Below, in pieces: positions 1 through 10,663 of a stretch of 64,000 bases of DNA. Numbering within the stretch: position 1 is the first letter of the stretch; each line of letters starts with the position of its first letter. The stretch lies in assembly GCA_029204225.1 (NCBI GenBank), contig CM055100.1, positions 55,633,278 through 55,697,277 of the forward strand, written 5' to 3'. The position numbers were made by a program, and so were the translations under genes. The notes under the pieces are model-generated. The model did not search any database and was not told where the DNA came from. It was given only the letters and a program-made list of their open reading frames with translations. The DNA comes from Diphasiastrum complanatum (lineage: Eukaryota; Streptophyta; Lycopodiopsida; Lycopodiales; Lycopodiaceae).

Positions 1-599
1 TTTATTTGAACTTGCAAAACTTCAGAATGAAGAAACTGAAAAAAAATTACAAAGAAACAAAACTTCACCAATGAGAAATTGAAGTGCTTCTCTCTCACTT
101 GGAAAAATCTACAAGAAATTTTTTAAAATTCTAGATAGTCTGACCCATCTCCACTAATTTGATCATAACTTTCTCAATATTGATCAAAATCACAAAAAAT
201 CAATACCTCTAAAAAGCAAACAAGCTCTATCAGCCTATAGTATCAGATAAATGATTGCATGGGATTCGATAGGTTGAATTAACCACAGAACAGGCCTGAA
301 AATTTTGAAGAAAGAAAACTAGCAAAACTAGAGCTAGGAATCAAGAATTGTCATAACTCTTTGGATACTAATCCAAATGACCTGCCATATAGATCATATC
401 AAAGCTAAGACAATGCTCTAAAATCTTATGTAAAGAAACTTGAAGTAAAAACTCAAATCAAATCTGAAAAATTGAAACAAAGTGAAATGAAAATTCTAAT
501 CACCTATTTGGACAGCTTTGGGAAAGTGCAAAAACTTTTGCATCTCTTACCCAAATGGCTTGCAAATTGGTGAAAATGAAAGCTAAAACAAAGCTCTAC
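1..599. other. unassigned AT-rich sequence
   Basis: No reading frame, RNA gene or clear repeat could be recognised. It adjoins the minus-strand copia remnant at 600-1340 and may be more of its decayed pol, but I could not read a domain in it. Confidence 0.4.
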
Positions 600-1340
600 A
601 AAGTTATTGAATCAAATTAGAGATGAAAATGAAATTGAATGTCAAATTGATCTGAACAGACCTGAAAAATTCAAAGTCTTTTTCAACTATTTGACACACA
701 CTAAGAATGTTAGTAGTAATGGAAGGTTTGAACAAAAAATTACTCAAAGGAGCATTCCTATTTGTGGATGAGAGAAAAATAGTAATAGTACCAATTCCCC
801 TGATAACAACTTTACCATCATTGGCCATGTTGATGACTTTTTTTCTCCTTCACAAGGCACCAAAGAAGTGCAGTACTCTTTGTGACATGTCATATGAAAG
901 TTCACTTCACTATCAATCCACCATGGATCAATATTTCCATCATTGGTTAGCAAACAAAAAACATAAAAAACGAATCACTTGAATTTTGTTCGTCAACACC
1001 ATCGTCATTAAAAGTGAAATTGTCTTGTTTCTCACCTTGATCTCTTTTCTTCTTGAAGCACTCACTAGCAAAATTTCCTTTGTCTCCACAATAGAAACAT
1101 TTTAGCCTAGATCTACCTTTCTTCTTGCCGACAAAAGTAAGGCTCACATTGATCTTGTCCTTTAGAACACTTGCTTTTTCCCTTGCGCTTGAACTTGCCC
1201 TTTGAGAACATAGTCTCCTCCTCCCCAACTTGAGATATGGAAGTGGATCCTCGTAGCCAATCCAACATATAGAATTGATGACACTTTAACAGCACATAAT
1301 CAATCACAAATTTTTGCACTCTTCTAAGATTTAACCACAC
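600..1340 (-). pseudogene. Ty1/copia gag-protease remnant
   Basis: Three overlapping minus-strand frames give consecutive pieces of a copia polyprotein. Near 1057-1099 there is a gag zinc knuckle, CFYCGDKGNFASEC, with the usual His replaced by Asn. Near 880-940 there is a protease-like stretch (WIDSEVNFHMTCHKEYC) in which the catalytic DSG motif reads DSE. Near 790-830 a downstream protease segment (GKVVIRGIGTI) sits in another frame. The frame changes and lost metal and active-site residues show it is dead. Integrase and RT are not seen to the left. A matching primer-binding site lies at 1703-1714. Confidence 0.75.
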
Positions 1341-1702
1341 TCTTTAAAGTCCAAAAACTTCAAAATCAAGAGATCCTATCAACTTTCGAGTTTTCACAAA
1401 ATGCATATATTGAATCACACAAATTCTACATGCAAAAGCTAGGAACTAGATATAGAATATTGAAGAGTGATGCATCCTCTTTCTTATGCAATTAAACTTG
1501 CCACAATACAACAATAAGGGAAGGAAATCAGCCTACTACAAGTGTTTTGACCTAAATTGAGCTTTGGATCACAAAGATCCCTTTTCTACACTCAAAAATG
1601 CTTAATTTTGACAAGGAACCACTCTAGCACACTCTAGAATGGATGGCACCTCCCAATCACTCACTAGAATTGGCTTCTCCTCCAAATATAGCCTACAACA
1701 AA

Positions 1703-1714
1703 GCTTTGATACCA
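1703..1714 (-). other. primer-binding site of the copia remnant (tRNA-iMet type)
   Basis: On the minus strand this reads TGGTATCAAAGC, one base different from TGGTATCAGAGC, the standard complement of the plant initiator tRNA-Met 3' end. Its position upstream of the gag remnant and the TGTG start of the plus-strand sequence just after it fit an LTR/PBS junction. Confidence 0.65.
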
Positions 1715-2279
1715 TGTGAAAAAAAAGTAGATCACAAAGATCTAATTATGCCCTTTGATCTTTAGCTAATTTGTAGAGCAAATTAGCTTCATTACCAATG
1801 TGAGAAATCATGCATCAACTACACATAGAAGATGGAAACTCAATAAGAACTTGTCATAAACACTTAGATATCATATGCTATTATCTCTGTTTGTAAGACA
1901 GTCATACAATGTCAGTACTTAGAAGTGTGGATTCATATACATAAGAAAATCAACATTCTACACACAAAAATTCACTACATCACCACCAATATGCAAGAGA
2001 TTGATTTAGAAACCCAAAGAGATATCTTTCATAAGAATGAATGACAAAAGAATGAGAGAGATGAATTCCTCCCACACTTGTATGCCTATTTGATAGCAGC
2101 CTATCGACCATTTAGATCATCTTGCCTAAGCTTATCAACTTATGGAAATTTCTAGGTACTTGCCAAAATACTTGTTAAAAATAGTAAAGATACTATTTTT
2201 AACTATCTCTAAGTTGTTATGTACAATCGGCCTTAATATACCAAATAACAAATGACTATACCAGTTGATTTTCTTCACA
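1715..2279 (-). mobile_element. putative 5' LTR of the copia remnant
   Basis: On the plus strand it starts TGTGAA and can be ended at TTCACA near 2279, giving short TG...CA inverted termini. It lies immediately beyond the PBS. The far boundary is a guess: no second LTR or target-site duplication is available to confirm it. Confidence 0.35.
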
Positions 2280-2287
2280 CCAAGCAC

Positions 2288-2387
2288 AGGCCATTCTACC
2301 CAATAAGGATTTCCAAACAAAAATTAGACGAGGTCCGGAGGGGCTGAGCTTAAAACGTTTGGAAAACCAAATCGGGTAGAATGGCCT
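2288..2387. repeat. imperfect inverted repeat, 31-bp arms
   Basis: The arm at 2288-2318 and the reverse complement of 2357-2387 agree at 27 of 31 positions, including a 14-base perfect outer part (AGGCCATTCTACCC). The loop is about 38 bases. It could fold as a hairpin and may be a MITE end or a small element; no target-site duplication was identified. Confidence 0.7.
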
Positions 2388-2547
2388 ATGCCCGGCGCAT
2401 TCCATTGCATAATGGATACTTTGAAAATTTCCATATGCTCATTATGAAGCATAATAAGTAGTTTGACTTTTTTTAGCCACTCTGTCGTCGCCATGTGGCA
2501 TCCTGCGCTTGGCGCGCAAGATGGAATGCGCAGCAATTTAGAAAAAT

Positions 2548-2571
2548 AGAAGAAGAAGAAGAAGAAGAAGA
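2548..2571. repeat. (AGA)n microsatellite
   Basis: A short uninterrupted AGA tract between the inverted repeat and the gypsy remnant. Confidence 0.8.
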
Positions 2572-2739
2572 TGCCTATTGCTTTTTAATCTATTCAAAAA
2601 GTGGGCAGAATAGGCACAAAGTATCCATTGCGTGCATGACGAGTATTTGACATTTGACTAGGTTAAGTGATCATGAGATGCCATACAAGTGACATTGAAT
2701 TAGTACTTTCTCTAAACAATGTGAATGTTTGGGAATGCA

Positions 2740-3960
2740 CACATAGGTAGTTAAAAAAGAATTCCATGAATTTCTACAGATAATCCTTAAAGGCATAGCC
2801 CTCTGAATGGTGCTAGGTGCATTGCACAATTCAAATGGCATTGCTTTGTAAGCATAGGTACCTCATTTCGTGGCAAGAGCCATTTTATGTTGATCTTTTG
2901 GGACAATCTATAACATATTGTAGCCACTAACACCAACTAGAAAAATATAGGCTTCATTATTGCCTTCTCTTTCAAGCATGGATTCAATGAATTGTAGGAA
3001 AAAGTGATTATTCTGTGTCATTGCTTTGAGTTTCTTGAAATCGAGATGGGTTCTTAATTTACCACTTTTCTTTGGTACACACATGACCAGCACTCAAGGA
3101 GTGTGCTTGATTTCAAAAATAAATTTTGCTTCAAGTAGTTTCTTCAACTCTTCCTAGATGAGCTAGATTGGTAGAGTCTATTAGCAACATGTTTGCTAAC
3201 CTAAGCCAGTGAAATATAGTGTACCAATGCATCAAGTGATATGCCTTTCAATGTGTTATATTCCAAGTGAAACAACCTTGTAACAATTTTTATGTCTTTA
3301 GACTAGGGTGGTTTTAGTGGGTGATCTATTAATTGCATCCACTTGGATGGAACATGTTTTTCATTTGTCTTAATCGTAGGCTTTATGATAGAATCCGGGA
3401 TATTATTGTGGAGCCTAGATGGAATTGGCGTGAATAGTTTAGCTGGGCTAGATCTCCTACTGTCATCCCATAATGCTTCTTGGTTTCCAAGGGGAGGCTC
3501 GAACTTGAGACCAAAGAAACTTTGGATGTCATGGGATTTGCTTCAAGGATTGATGAATTGGATTCCTCGATATTAGGTTCAAGCCATCTACCTTGGATGT
3601 GTGGGGTAGGGTCATTTGTACGATTGATTGATGCTATTGTCCTCTGTATACTCTCGTTCTTCCTACAAGTATAATCACTTCGCTTAATTCAATCACATCC
3701 CAGTTTACTAACACTTGGTAGCGGATTCTGATATGGGCATTGGGCTTGTATTATACAATTTGGATGCTCTGGGACACGATTGTCAAGCTTGCTGCCCACA
3801 GCTTCGTTGGTGTTACTCGAAACCTCATCTCCATTGCCTATGGCAATTTGATTGGGCTAAAATTCGGAACTTCATAATATGATTAAGATTCCCAGTTCTG
3901 ATGAAAGCATACAAAAAATATTCTTCAAATAAACCTAAACCTTTGATGTTGGGGCATAAA
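2740..3960 (-). pseudogene. Ty3/gypsy pol remnant (RT and upstream linker)
   Basis: Minus-strand frames give RT pieces in order: a decayed EAKFIFEIKHTP region near 3100-3140, then PKKSGKLRTHLDFKKLKAMT near 3015-3075, YNML followed by a stop at 2908-2910, then KDQHKMALATK and KAMPFELCNAPST near 2790-2900. A linker-like stretch continues to about 3960 in broken frames. It resembles the element at 26-33 kb. The stop at 2908-2910 is a TAG where that relative has Gln (YNMIQIAEEDQH). A 57-bp copy of a SINE-like sequence lies inside it at 3476-3532. Confidence 0.75.
3476..3532 (-). mobile_element. truncated copy of the 68-bp SINE-like element
   Basis: This stretch matches 26982-27038 with about three mismatches and keeps both small hairpins and the B-box-like core. 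The match stops where the tRNA D-loop-like end of the full copy would begin, so it is 5'-truncated in element orientation. I could not find a convincing target-site duplication. Confidence 0.65.
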
Positions 3961-4591
3961 AAAAATGCTACTTGTCTGACTTGCTCAAATAATTTGTCAT
4001 CATAGCATCGAATTAGTCAGGCTCTTTCATTGTTATTCAAGAAGATTTGAGGAATATTTTACTAGCAGCATTCTTTATAAACATTCTTCATGCTCCTTTT
4101 GCCTTCGAATATTAGCAAGTTACTAGTCTTGGATGTTATATAACCAGGTAGAGCCACATGAGGGAGCCCCCCTGAGGAGGACATGAATTTGTTCTCATTA
4201 TGAGCTTAAAAATGGAAGATAGATTTGATAATGCTTTGAGAAGACAGATTTGAGCTTCACTCTTTCATAAAACCATAAACAAGATCCAAGACCAAGTAAT
4301 TGGTTTGCTGGTTCATTCATCAAAAGTGAAACATAATTTGCTGAGAAAAGGCTTTCAGGTATGTGTTTTCAAGGAAGATTCTCCCCCTGAGCACCCATGA
4401 AAGAGCCTACCAAGAGCTTGCACACCTAACAATAAAAATGCAAAAAACTGCTCATGAAAATCTATACAGATTCAGAGTAATCTTAGTCACCACCAAAGAG
4501 GACCACGGGGTTTGCTCAATACAGATTTTCAAGGTCTTCTTTTAGCCTACACACAAGCAAAGTGCTAAATACACAGGGTAATTGAATGATA
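3961..4591. other. 3' flank of the PPR gene
   Basis: Intergenic sequence that must contain the PPR 3' UTR and polyadenylation signals on its right side. No clear gene or repeat was recognised. Confidence 0.4.
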
Positions 4592-6984
4592 TCACCAATA
4601 ATCTCCACATGAACAAAAGCCATCTTGAAAGTGATGAAATCTGATAGCATCTCTGACAACAATTCTACGTTGAGAAATTTTAGATAAGAATTTGGTGAAT
4701 GTGTGACAATCTTTACAAACTCTAAGGTTCTTGAAGACATTTAGGGATGTATGGGAGGGTGTACTAATAAGCCCAAAAACCATGGCCAGCTTCTCACTAT
4801 GAACAGTTAATAATTCGTGTCCTTCATCCTCAACATCATGAAGCATAAGGTTGGTATCTGAAACATACCCTAGCTCACTAAGCTGCTTATTTAATCTATT
4901 CAGCTCAGTGTATATCTCCTTCACTTGAAAATGTGACTTGTCATTTGCAACAAATTGGTGCACTCTATTTCCTACACTAATCCAGCTCTGCCCTGGCTCC
5001 TTTCTGACATTTCTGTCTATCATCAGTTTTCTCACATTTTCTGCATCCTGCCATCTGCCAGCTGCTATATAAATGTGTGACAAAATCACGTAAGGTGCCG
5101 CGTTGTGGGGATCCAATTCAACCAAAACTTCTGCAGCCTTTCTTCCTCGTTCTACATCTCCATGAACTCGACATGCACCAAGAAAGGCTGTCCAGATAAC
5201 AGCGTCAGCTTCAAATGGCATGGATTGGATAAAATCCTCTGCCTCCCGCAGGTGGCCAACCCGCCCAAGAAGATCAACCATACACACATAATGATCTGTT
5301 ACTAGCTTGCTATTTGGAGCTATTGAGTTGAAATAGTGGAATCCTTCTTCCAATAGACCACAGTGGCTGCAAACATGCAGAAGGTGTATCATGGTGATTT
5401 TGTCTGGCTTCACACATTCCTTTTGCATCTGTGCGAAATATTGAAGGACTACTTCACCTCTCCCATGCTGAGCATATGCTGCCATGATAGCAGCCCATAA
5501 AATACCATCTCGCTCCAGTACTTCGTCAAACACAACTTGTGCTTCCACTAGATTGGCACATTTTCCATACATATTAACCAGGGCAGTTGCCATAACAGAA
5601 TCAATCGCTATCGGCCTCTTTAAAACAGCAGCATGAATCAACCTTCCCTCTTGAAGGTCCGCAAGATTTGCACATGCATCAAGAATGCTCACAATGGTGA
5701 CATTGTCTATTTCCACACCTTCTCGTTGCATCTGTCCAAGAAGTTGCACTGCTGCCTTGCTTTGTCCATAATGACAGTACGCAGTCAACATGGTGTTCCA
5801 AGAAACCACATCGGGCTCAGGAAAAACGTGAAAAATGCTCTCTGCATCTTCCAGGCTCCCACACTTACTGTACATGTTAATAAGGGCATTTGCGATGGTA
5901 GAATCAACTTTAATACCATATTCATCTAGCAGGATATGAATCCTTTTACCGTCCGCGAGAGCTGATGAATCTGAACATGCATTGAGAAGGCTCACAAAAG
6001 TAATCTTGTCCGGTTGCAAGCCATCCTGCTTCATTTCCGCAAGCAGCTCAAGAGCTGTCTTTCGATTCCCATGTTGAGAAAAGACAGCAATCATGGCATT
6101 CCAAGCAACTAAGTCTCGCTCAGGCAGCTCAGTAAACAATTTGCGGGCATCCTCGGCACTCTGGCACTTTCCATACATCTGAAAAAGAGCAGTACCAACA
6201 CTAACATCTTCTTCTAAGCCACTGTCCATTATGCAAGTGTGAATGAGCTTTCCATCTGCCAAATAAGCAGGACTAGCACAAGCACTAAGTGTACTTAAGA
6301 AGGTAATTTTATTCACTTTAACACCTTGTTGCCACATTTGTTTGAAGAGTTGAAGGGCAGCATTATTATGTCCAAACCGGACATATGCTGCAATTAGGGC
6401 ATTCCATGTGACAACATCTCGATTCGGCATTTCGTTAAACACTCTATGAGCATCATCAAGACTACCACACTTGCCATACATGGTAATGAGGAGATTACCG
6501 AGCAATTTGTGCCTGCCTAATCCCCTTGAGATGATATTAGCATGCACGTGTTTCCCCTCTGACAAGGCTCTGCGCTTCCCACAGTCTTGTAGTATTTGAA
6601 TATAGGATAACAGCTCTGACTTACTTAGATATTCTGTCTTGGTTTCCAATCCATCGAGATATTTCAGTGTCTTCTTCAAGTGATAATTGTTGAGTAGACC
6701 AATACTACCGTCGTTTATCGACTCTACAAAAGAATCAATGGTCGAAAAGCCGAAGCCCTGATATCCGATTAAATTTGGCCCTCTCCGAAGACGACTTCCT
6801 GTGAAAATTACCAATAAAATGGTACATTGAGCTGTGAAGGTAACTGCAGAATCTAGCTCGTTGTGTTAAAATAAATTTCAATAAGTATTGAAAAGCAAAA
6901 AGATACATTTTGGAAACAGGAAAATCTGGGAATTGAATGTTTACCAGAAACTAATGACAAAGCGAACCTCCTCCAGTGCTGCAT
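4592..6984 (-). CDS. PLS-class pentatricopeptide repeat protein with E/E+ and DYW domains (two exons)
   Basis: DYW PPR proteins are organelle-targeted C-to-U RNA-editing factors: the repeats bind one RNA site and the DYW domain is a zinc-dependent cytidine deaminase. The long frame (6798 to 4592) has no upstream in-frame ATG, but a small exon at 6984-6945 encodes MQHWRRFALSLVS and ends at a G|GTAAAC donor. The acceptor TTTTCACAG at 6799-6807 joins it in frame (phase 1, 146-nt intron), giving a predicted 748 residues with an Arg/Ser-rich start suited to organelle import. PLS repeats run from about residue 110 to 570 (units such as YGKCGSLDDAHRVF). The PG box PGQSWI begins near 615. The deaminase HSE is at about 680-682, CKDC at 708-711, and the terminal CSCGDYW is intact. 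All catalytic and zinc residues expected of the family are present. The exon model is an inference; the DYW identity is firm. Confidence 0.93.
6799..6944 (-). other. predicted intron in the PPR gene
   Basis: On the minus strand it begins GTAAAC and ends TTTTCACAG. Removing it joins a 40-nt ATG exon to the PPR frame without a shift (G + GA gives Gly). It explains why the long frame lacks a methionine near its start. Confidence 0.7.
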
Positions 6985-8043
6985 TCCTCCAATTCTGGAA
7001 TAATGCCACTTGTGGCATTTAGAACCGCTAAATAAATGCTTCGGTCACAAATTGATATGAACTCCAGACTTAACCTTCAAAGAAAATTGGCATGGTGATT
7101 TTCAATTTCCCAAAATTAAAGATCCACAAGACAGGCAGATTTCATCCGTCAAATGGAACTAGTGAGTAGCAGAAATTACTCTTTTTACATCGCTGTAAGT
7201 GAAAATCAAAAGTGCACAGGATCTTTGCCTACAACATGGAAACCTAAACATGTCCAAAAGGAACATCAGACATAACAAGAGATATTTTTAAGCTCTGCAA
7301 GCTCGATCACGTCAGATCATAAAACGTAAGATCTGAAGCTCTCTAATGCCGGAAAACAAAAACAAATAAATGCGTTTAGACAATTTACAAGGTATAACAT
7401 AAATGATACTAAGTTCTAACAATTGCATGGTCGCTGAATTTCAAAGCAGCTCCTTAACAACAAGGCTTTGCATTCTAAAATTCTCATTCAACAATAATAT
7501 AACCACCTTTCAGCAGCACCAAACGTGACAGATATTTCTAACTGGATCTTGAAATTATAATAACAAGAAATGGCTTGTAAATCTACTGAAAATACACGAA
7601 CACAGGCATTATATCCCATACCTTTACTACAGGATACTGCGAATAAATACCACTCCGTATGTGTTGATTGATCCTTCAGCCATAGCAGCAGCGGGGATTG
7701 AATATCCCTTAGCTGCACCGATGCTTCGTTTCACTGACGGATTGATGCTCACGATCCAACACTACCACAATTCTCTTAGACGTATTAGGGCAGTTTAAGA
7801 TAATTATGAGAATGTTGAAGAAACCCTAGACATATTTTAGGGTGATAAAACCCTAGAAATTGGGGTGGTCTGAAAATGAGTGTGGGCATGGTTTAAAGCA
7901 CTCACTCAGCACATCCAAGATGATCCCTGAATGCATAAGGCTTTGCAAAGAAGTGTGGCAAGCTTAGGGCGCCTTCCCACGTGGTAAAGTCATGTCGATA
8001 AGGAGAACGGGTGAACACGATAGTCGTGCATGAATCTGCACAA
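6985..8043. other. 5' flank of the PPR gene
   Basis: Probable promoter and 5' UTR of the PPR gene, extending to the 3' side of the cupin remnant. Apart from three telo-box-like motifs at 7821-7858 I see no gene. Confidence 0.4.
7821..7858. promoter_or_regulatory. cluster of three telo-box-like motifs
   Basis: AAACCCTAG occurs at 7821-7829 and again near 7849-7856, with an inverted TTTAGGG at 7836-7842. Telo boxes (AAACCCTA) are known plant promoter elements of translation and growth genes. This cluster is about 840 bp upstream of the PPR ATG. It could also be interstitial telomere-like sequence. Confidence 0.35.
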
Positions 8044-8603
8044 TCAATATTTTAGTACATAATCTTTGCCAATCGCAATCACGTAGTCTTCAGGACACAT
8101 CTCTGAAACGTTGAATAATTCTTCATCCAATATATGGAATCCTGCAAAAGAAAACACTATCTGAAACTATAAAAATATATTATCAAATAAATTACCAAAA
8201 TATATTGTCATTTGCCATATTTGTTCATTCAAGCGTGAGAGAGCATAACATTATGGAAACAAGCATGCATTAGCTTTCAAGTCTCCTACTCACATGTAAT
8301 TATTATAATATGCTTGGAATACTCTAACTTTGACTTGGCTTAAACTTCAATTCATCAAAACTAGGAGTGCAAATCACACGAAACAGAGTAAAGCAAAGCA
8401 ATATCTCAATAGAATAAAAAATATGTGGCTGTATGTGTCTGATGTCAAGACCGAGAGAGAATCGAGCTTGTCACTTCCTACTATTCGAAGAATCGAAAAA
8501 CTACCTTCCCAAATTGTAGTAGCAAGAGCATTCTTGCCATTGTTCCAGACAATTTGGATTCTGGCATTGCCTCGAACAATGTAGACAACCTTGTGTGAAT
8601 TCA
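8044..8603 (-). pseudogene. 11S-globulin-like cupin remnant, two exons
   Basis: The exon at 8603-8505 (99 nt) follows a TAGTCAG acceptor and encodes NSHKVVYIVRGNARIQIV, which matches the beta-barrel start of 11S/legumin-type cupins (pattern HSVVYxxRGxARxQVV). It ends at GAAG|GTAGTT. A second exon at 8141-8044 follows TTTTGCAG, joins in phase 1 and encodes about 31 residues (FHILDEELFNVSEM...KDYVLKY) to a TGA. That tail is not the usual cupin continuation (VVPQNFAV), so the exon is either an unusual end or not part of the gene. No upstream cupin exons were found. Cupin identity of the first exon is likely; a functional gene is unlikely. Confidence 0.55.
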
Positions 8604-9973
8604 CTGACTACCCTGGAGCACACATCACATTTTACAAACATCCATCAAACGATGGAGAGAAAATCTAGCCTAGAATTTCATTATTGAATGGCAAACAACA
8701 TCTTAGAATCTAGTTTACATGCATTCACTTAGGAGCTCTGCTCTATATACTTTTGATCATGCATCACAATTGATCCATGTGTTTTCTTGATCAAAGATGC
8801 TAGTAAAAGGCTCCTTAGTAGGAAAGGGATCTACATCAGCTCCCACACCCTAGGTACTTTTCCCATTCAATCTATTGCTTGTTCTATTCCTCTACCAACC
8901 ATCACTACCACTTCTAACTATCGGATTCCAATATCCTACAATGAACATGCCCGAAGACCATGATCCAATGCTTGGCATGTTGGATTATTCTCCTACAAAT
9001 TGACTAATCGACTTTTAATCTTCATCCAATTGATTATCTAGACCCGCAGTTTTCTTCGTGTTTTTACACAGTCTGCAGAACTACTCGAAAATGGTTCACA
9101 GGTGGTTATTGTCACTTCGGCCACTTCGAAGGCTTCGGACACTTCGGCCACTTTGAAGACTTCAGACACTTTGGTTTTTTGCATGTCGCATTTTTCGCAT
9201 GACAATTTACGTTCATTTCTACAGAGTTACAGTTTACGTTCAAATCTGTAGACAGACTGTTTATGATATCGTTTGGAATTAAAACCACCACCTTGCATTA
9301 ATTCATTAGCAAGTGAATTTCCGGGAAGTCCTAACTGGATGAATGCCAGCAGACTCCAGCCAACTGGCAGTCGCATTTTGATACCTAATTGCTCAGTATA
9401 AGCAACTGTTTATATTTCAACAATAAAAAATAAAATAAAATCAAAAGAAGCATTAGAGTTATTGAATAGTTAGCATCTTTCTCAAGCTTTCAAGCTTGAA
9501 CACTCTTGAGCATTCTAGCTCAGTTCTTTAGAGATGATTTAGAGCTTGCTATTGCGCTTACTGCTTATTAGCGGAAGTGCTTAATTCAGACATATTTTTA
9601 GTTACTCAGAGATAGCTTAGAGTACGCGGCTTCGATCCGCAATCTACTTGTGCTCATTTGCATTCTGATTGGTTTTCTTACTGAATCAATCAATCTTCTT
9701 ATTGCGTTCAGTATATGTCAGTATGTATGCTTCTCTGTAATACTTTGTAACTGATACACTGTGATTGGACTTGGCAAGCGATAATGGTTTGTAGCAATAT
9801 GCTAAATGCTGACAATGGTTTCCGCGGCGCCCACATCAAATCCTGATTTGGTTAGCCAAGTACATCTACCTTAATTTCATGTCATGCACAAGAAAGAATG
9901 TTCATTCCGTTGTGCTCGATGAGTAATAGGTATATTGACGAGTCTGCAGCTTACCTTGTTCAAGAGTTGACGT
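8604..9973. other. intergenic sequence with a 27-bp tandem duplication
   Basis: No gene seen. A 27-bp unit starting CACTTCGGCCACTT is tandemly repeated at 9113-9139 and 9140-9166 with a partial third copy. The part after about 9400 may be leader or LTR of the copia fragment that follows, but no PBS was found. Confidence 0.4.
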
Positions 9974-10663
9974 TTGTTGAAGAAGCACTCAGTTGAATTA
10001 CCTGCTAGCAGAAACATAGTTGATTACAAATGGATTCTCAAAATCAAAGATGACACACTGCTTTTCAGCAACAATATCGATCTGATAAAAGAAGCCAAGA
10101 CAATGATATCTTTCGAATTCGACACGACCGATCTGGGCGAAGCTCATTTCTGCCTTGGTATTCAAATCCAAAGAGACAAAAATCGAAAGTTGATTTACAT
10201 TACTCAACAGAGATACATCTACAATATGTTAGTCAGATATAATCTGGCTAATTGCAAGTTAGCTCTCTCACCAATGGAACCAGGTCTCAAATTGTCAAAG
10301 GACCAATGTCCCCAAACAATCGAAGAGAAGGAGTAGATGCGTGAGTATCCTTATCATTCAATAATGGGATCTCTTATGTACGCCATGATCTATACCAGAC
10401 CAAACATAGTCTTTTCAGTCAGCTCCCTAAGTCAGTTTATGACTAACCCTAATATAACACATTGGAAAGCTCTTGTTACACATTGGAAAGCTCTTGTTAC
10501 AATTAGAGCTCTTTATTTTTGCAAGAATGGGACCTCTACCCCACAAATCAGAGATCGAATGTGGCCGGAGGTCGCCTCATTATGTCATGTAGGCCTGAAA
10601 CCATGCAGGCTTGGAGTTTTGCCATGTGGCAAGCCACATAGGCCTACCATAGGCTTTGTGTAG
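9974..10663 (+). pseudogene. Ty1/copia reverse transcriptase remnant with internal deletion
   Basis: The plus-strand frame reads from an RT N-terminal segment (DYKWILKIK) straight into the region after the RT active site (DDTLLFSNN). It then continues through LGIQIQRD, YIYNMLVRYN and the start of RNase H (YHSIMGSLMYAMIYTRPNI). The fingers/palm core between these, normally well over 100 residues, is missing. A stop at 10334-10336 separates two pieces, and a 21-bp tandem duplication (10457-10498) repeats THWKALV. Coding similarity ends near 10530. Confidence 0.85.
10457..10498. repeat. 21-bp tandem duplication inside the copia RNase H remnant
   Basis: Two exact copies of a 21-base unit beginning ACACATTGGAAAGC. 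It keeps frame and looks like a replication-slippage event. Confidence 0.9.

Noticed and set aside
5105-5929. Plus-strand frames inside the PPR gene
   Set aside because: They are antisense shadows of the intact minus-strand PPR coding sequence.
7488-7718. 76-codon minus-strand frame upstream of the PPR gene
   Set aside because: Composition is not protein-like and no motif is visible; probably chance.
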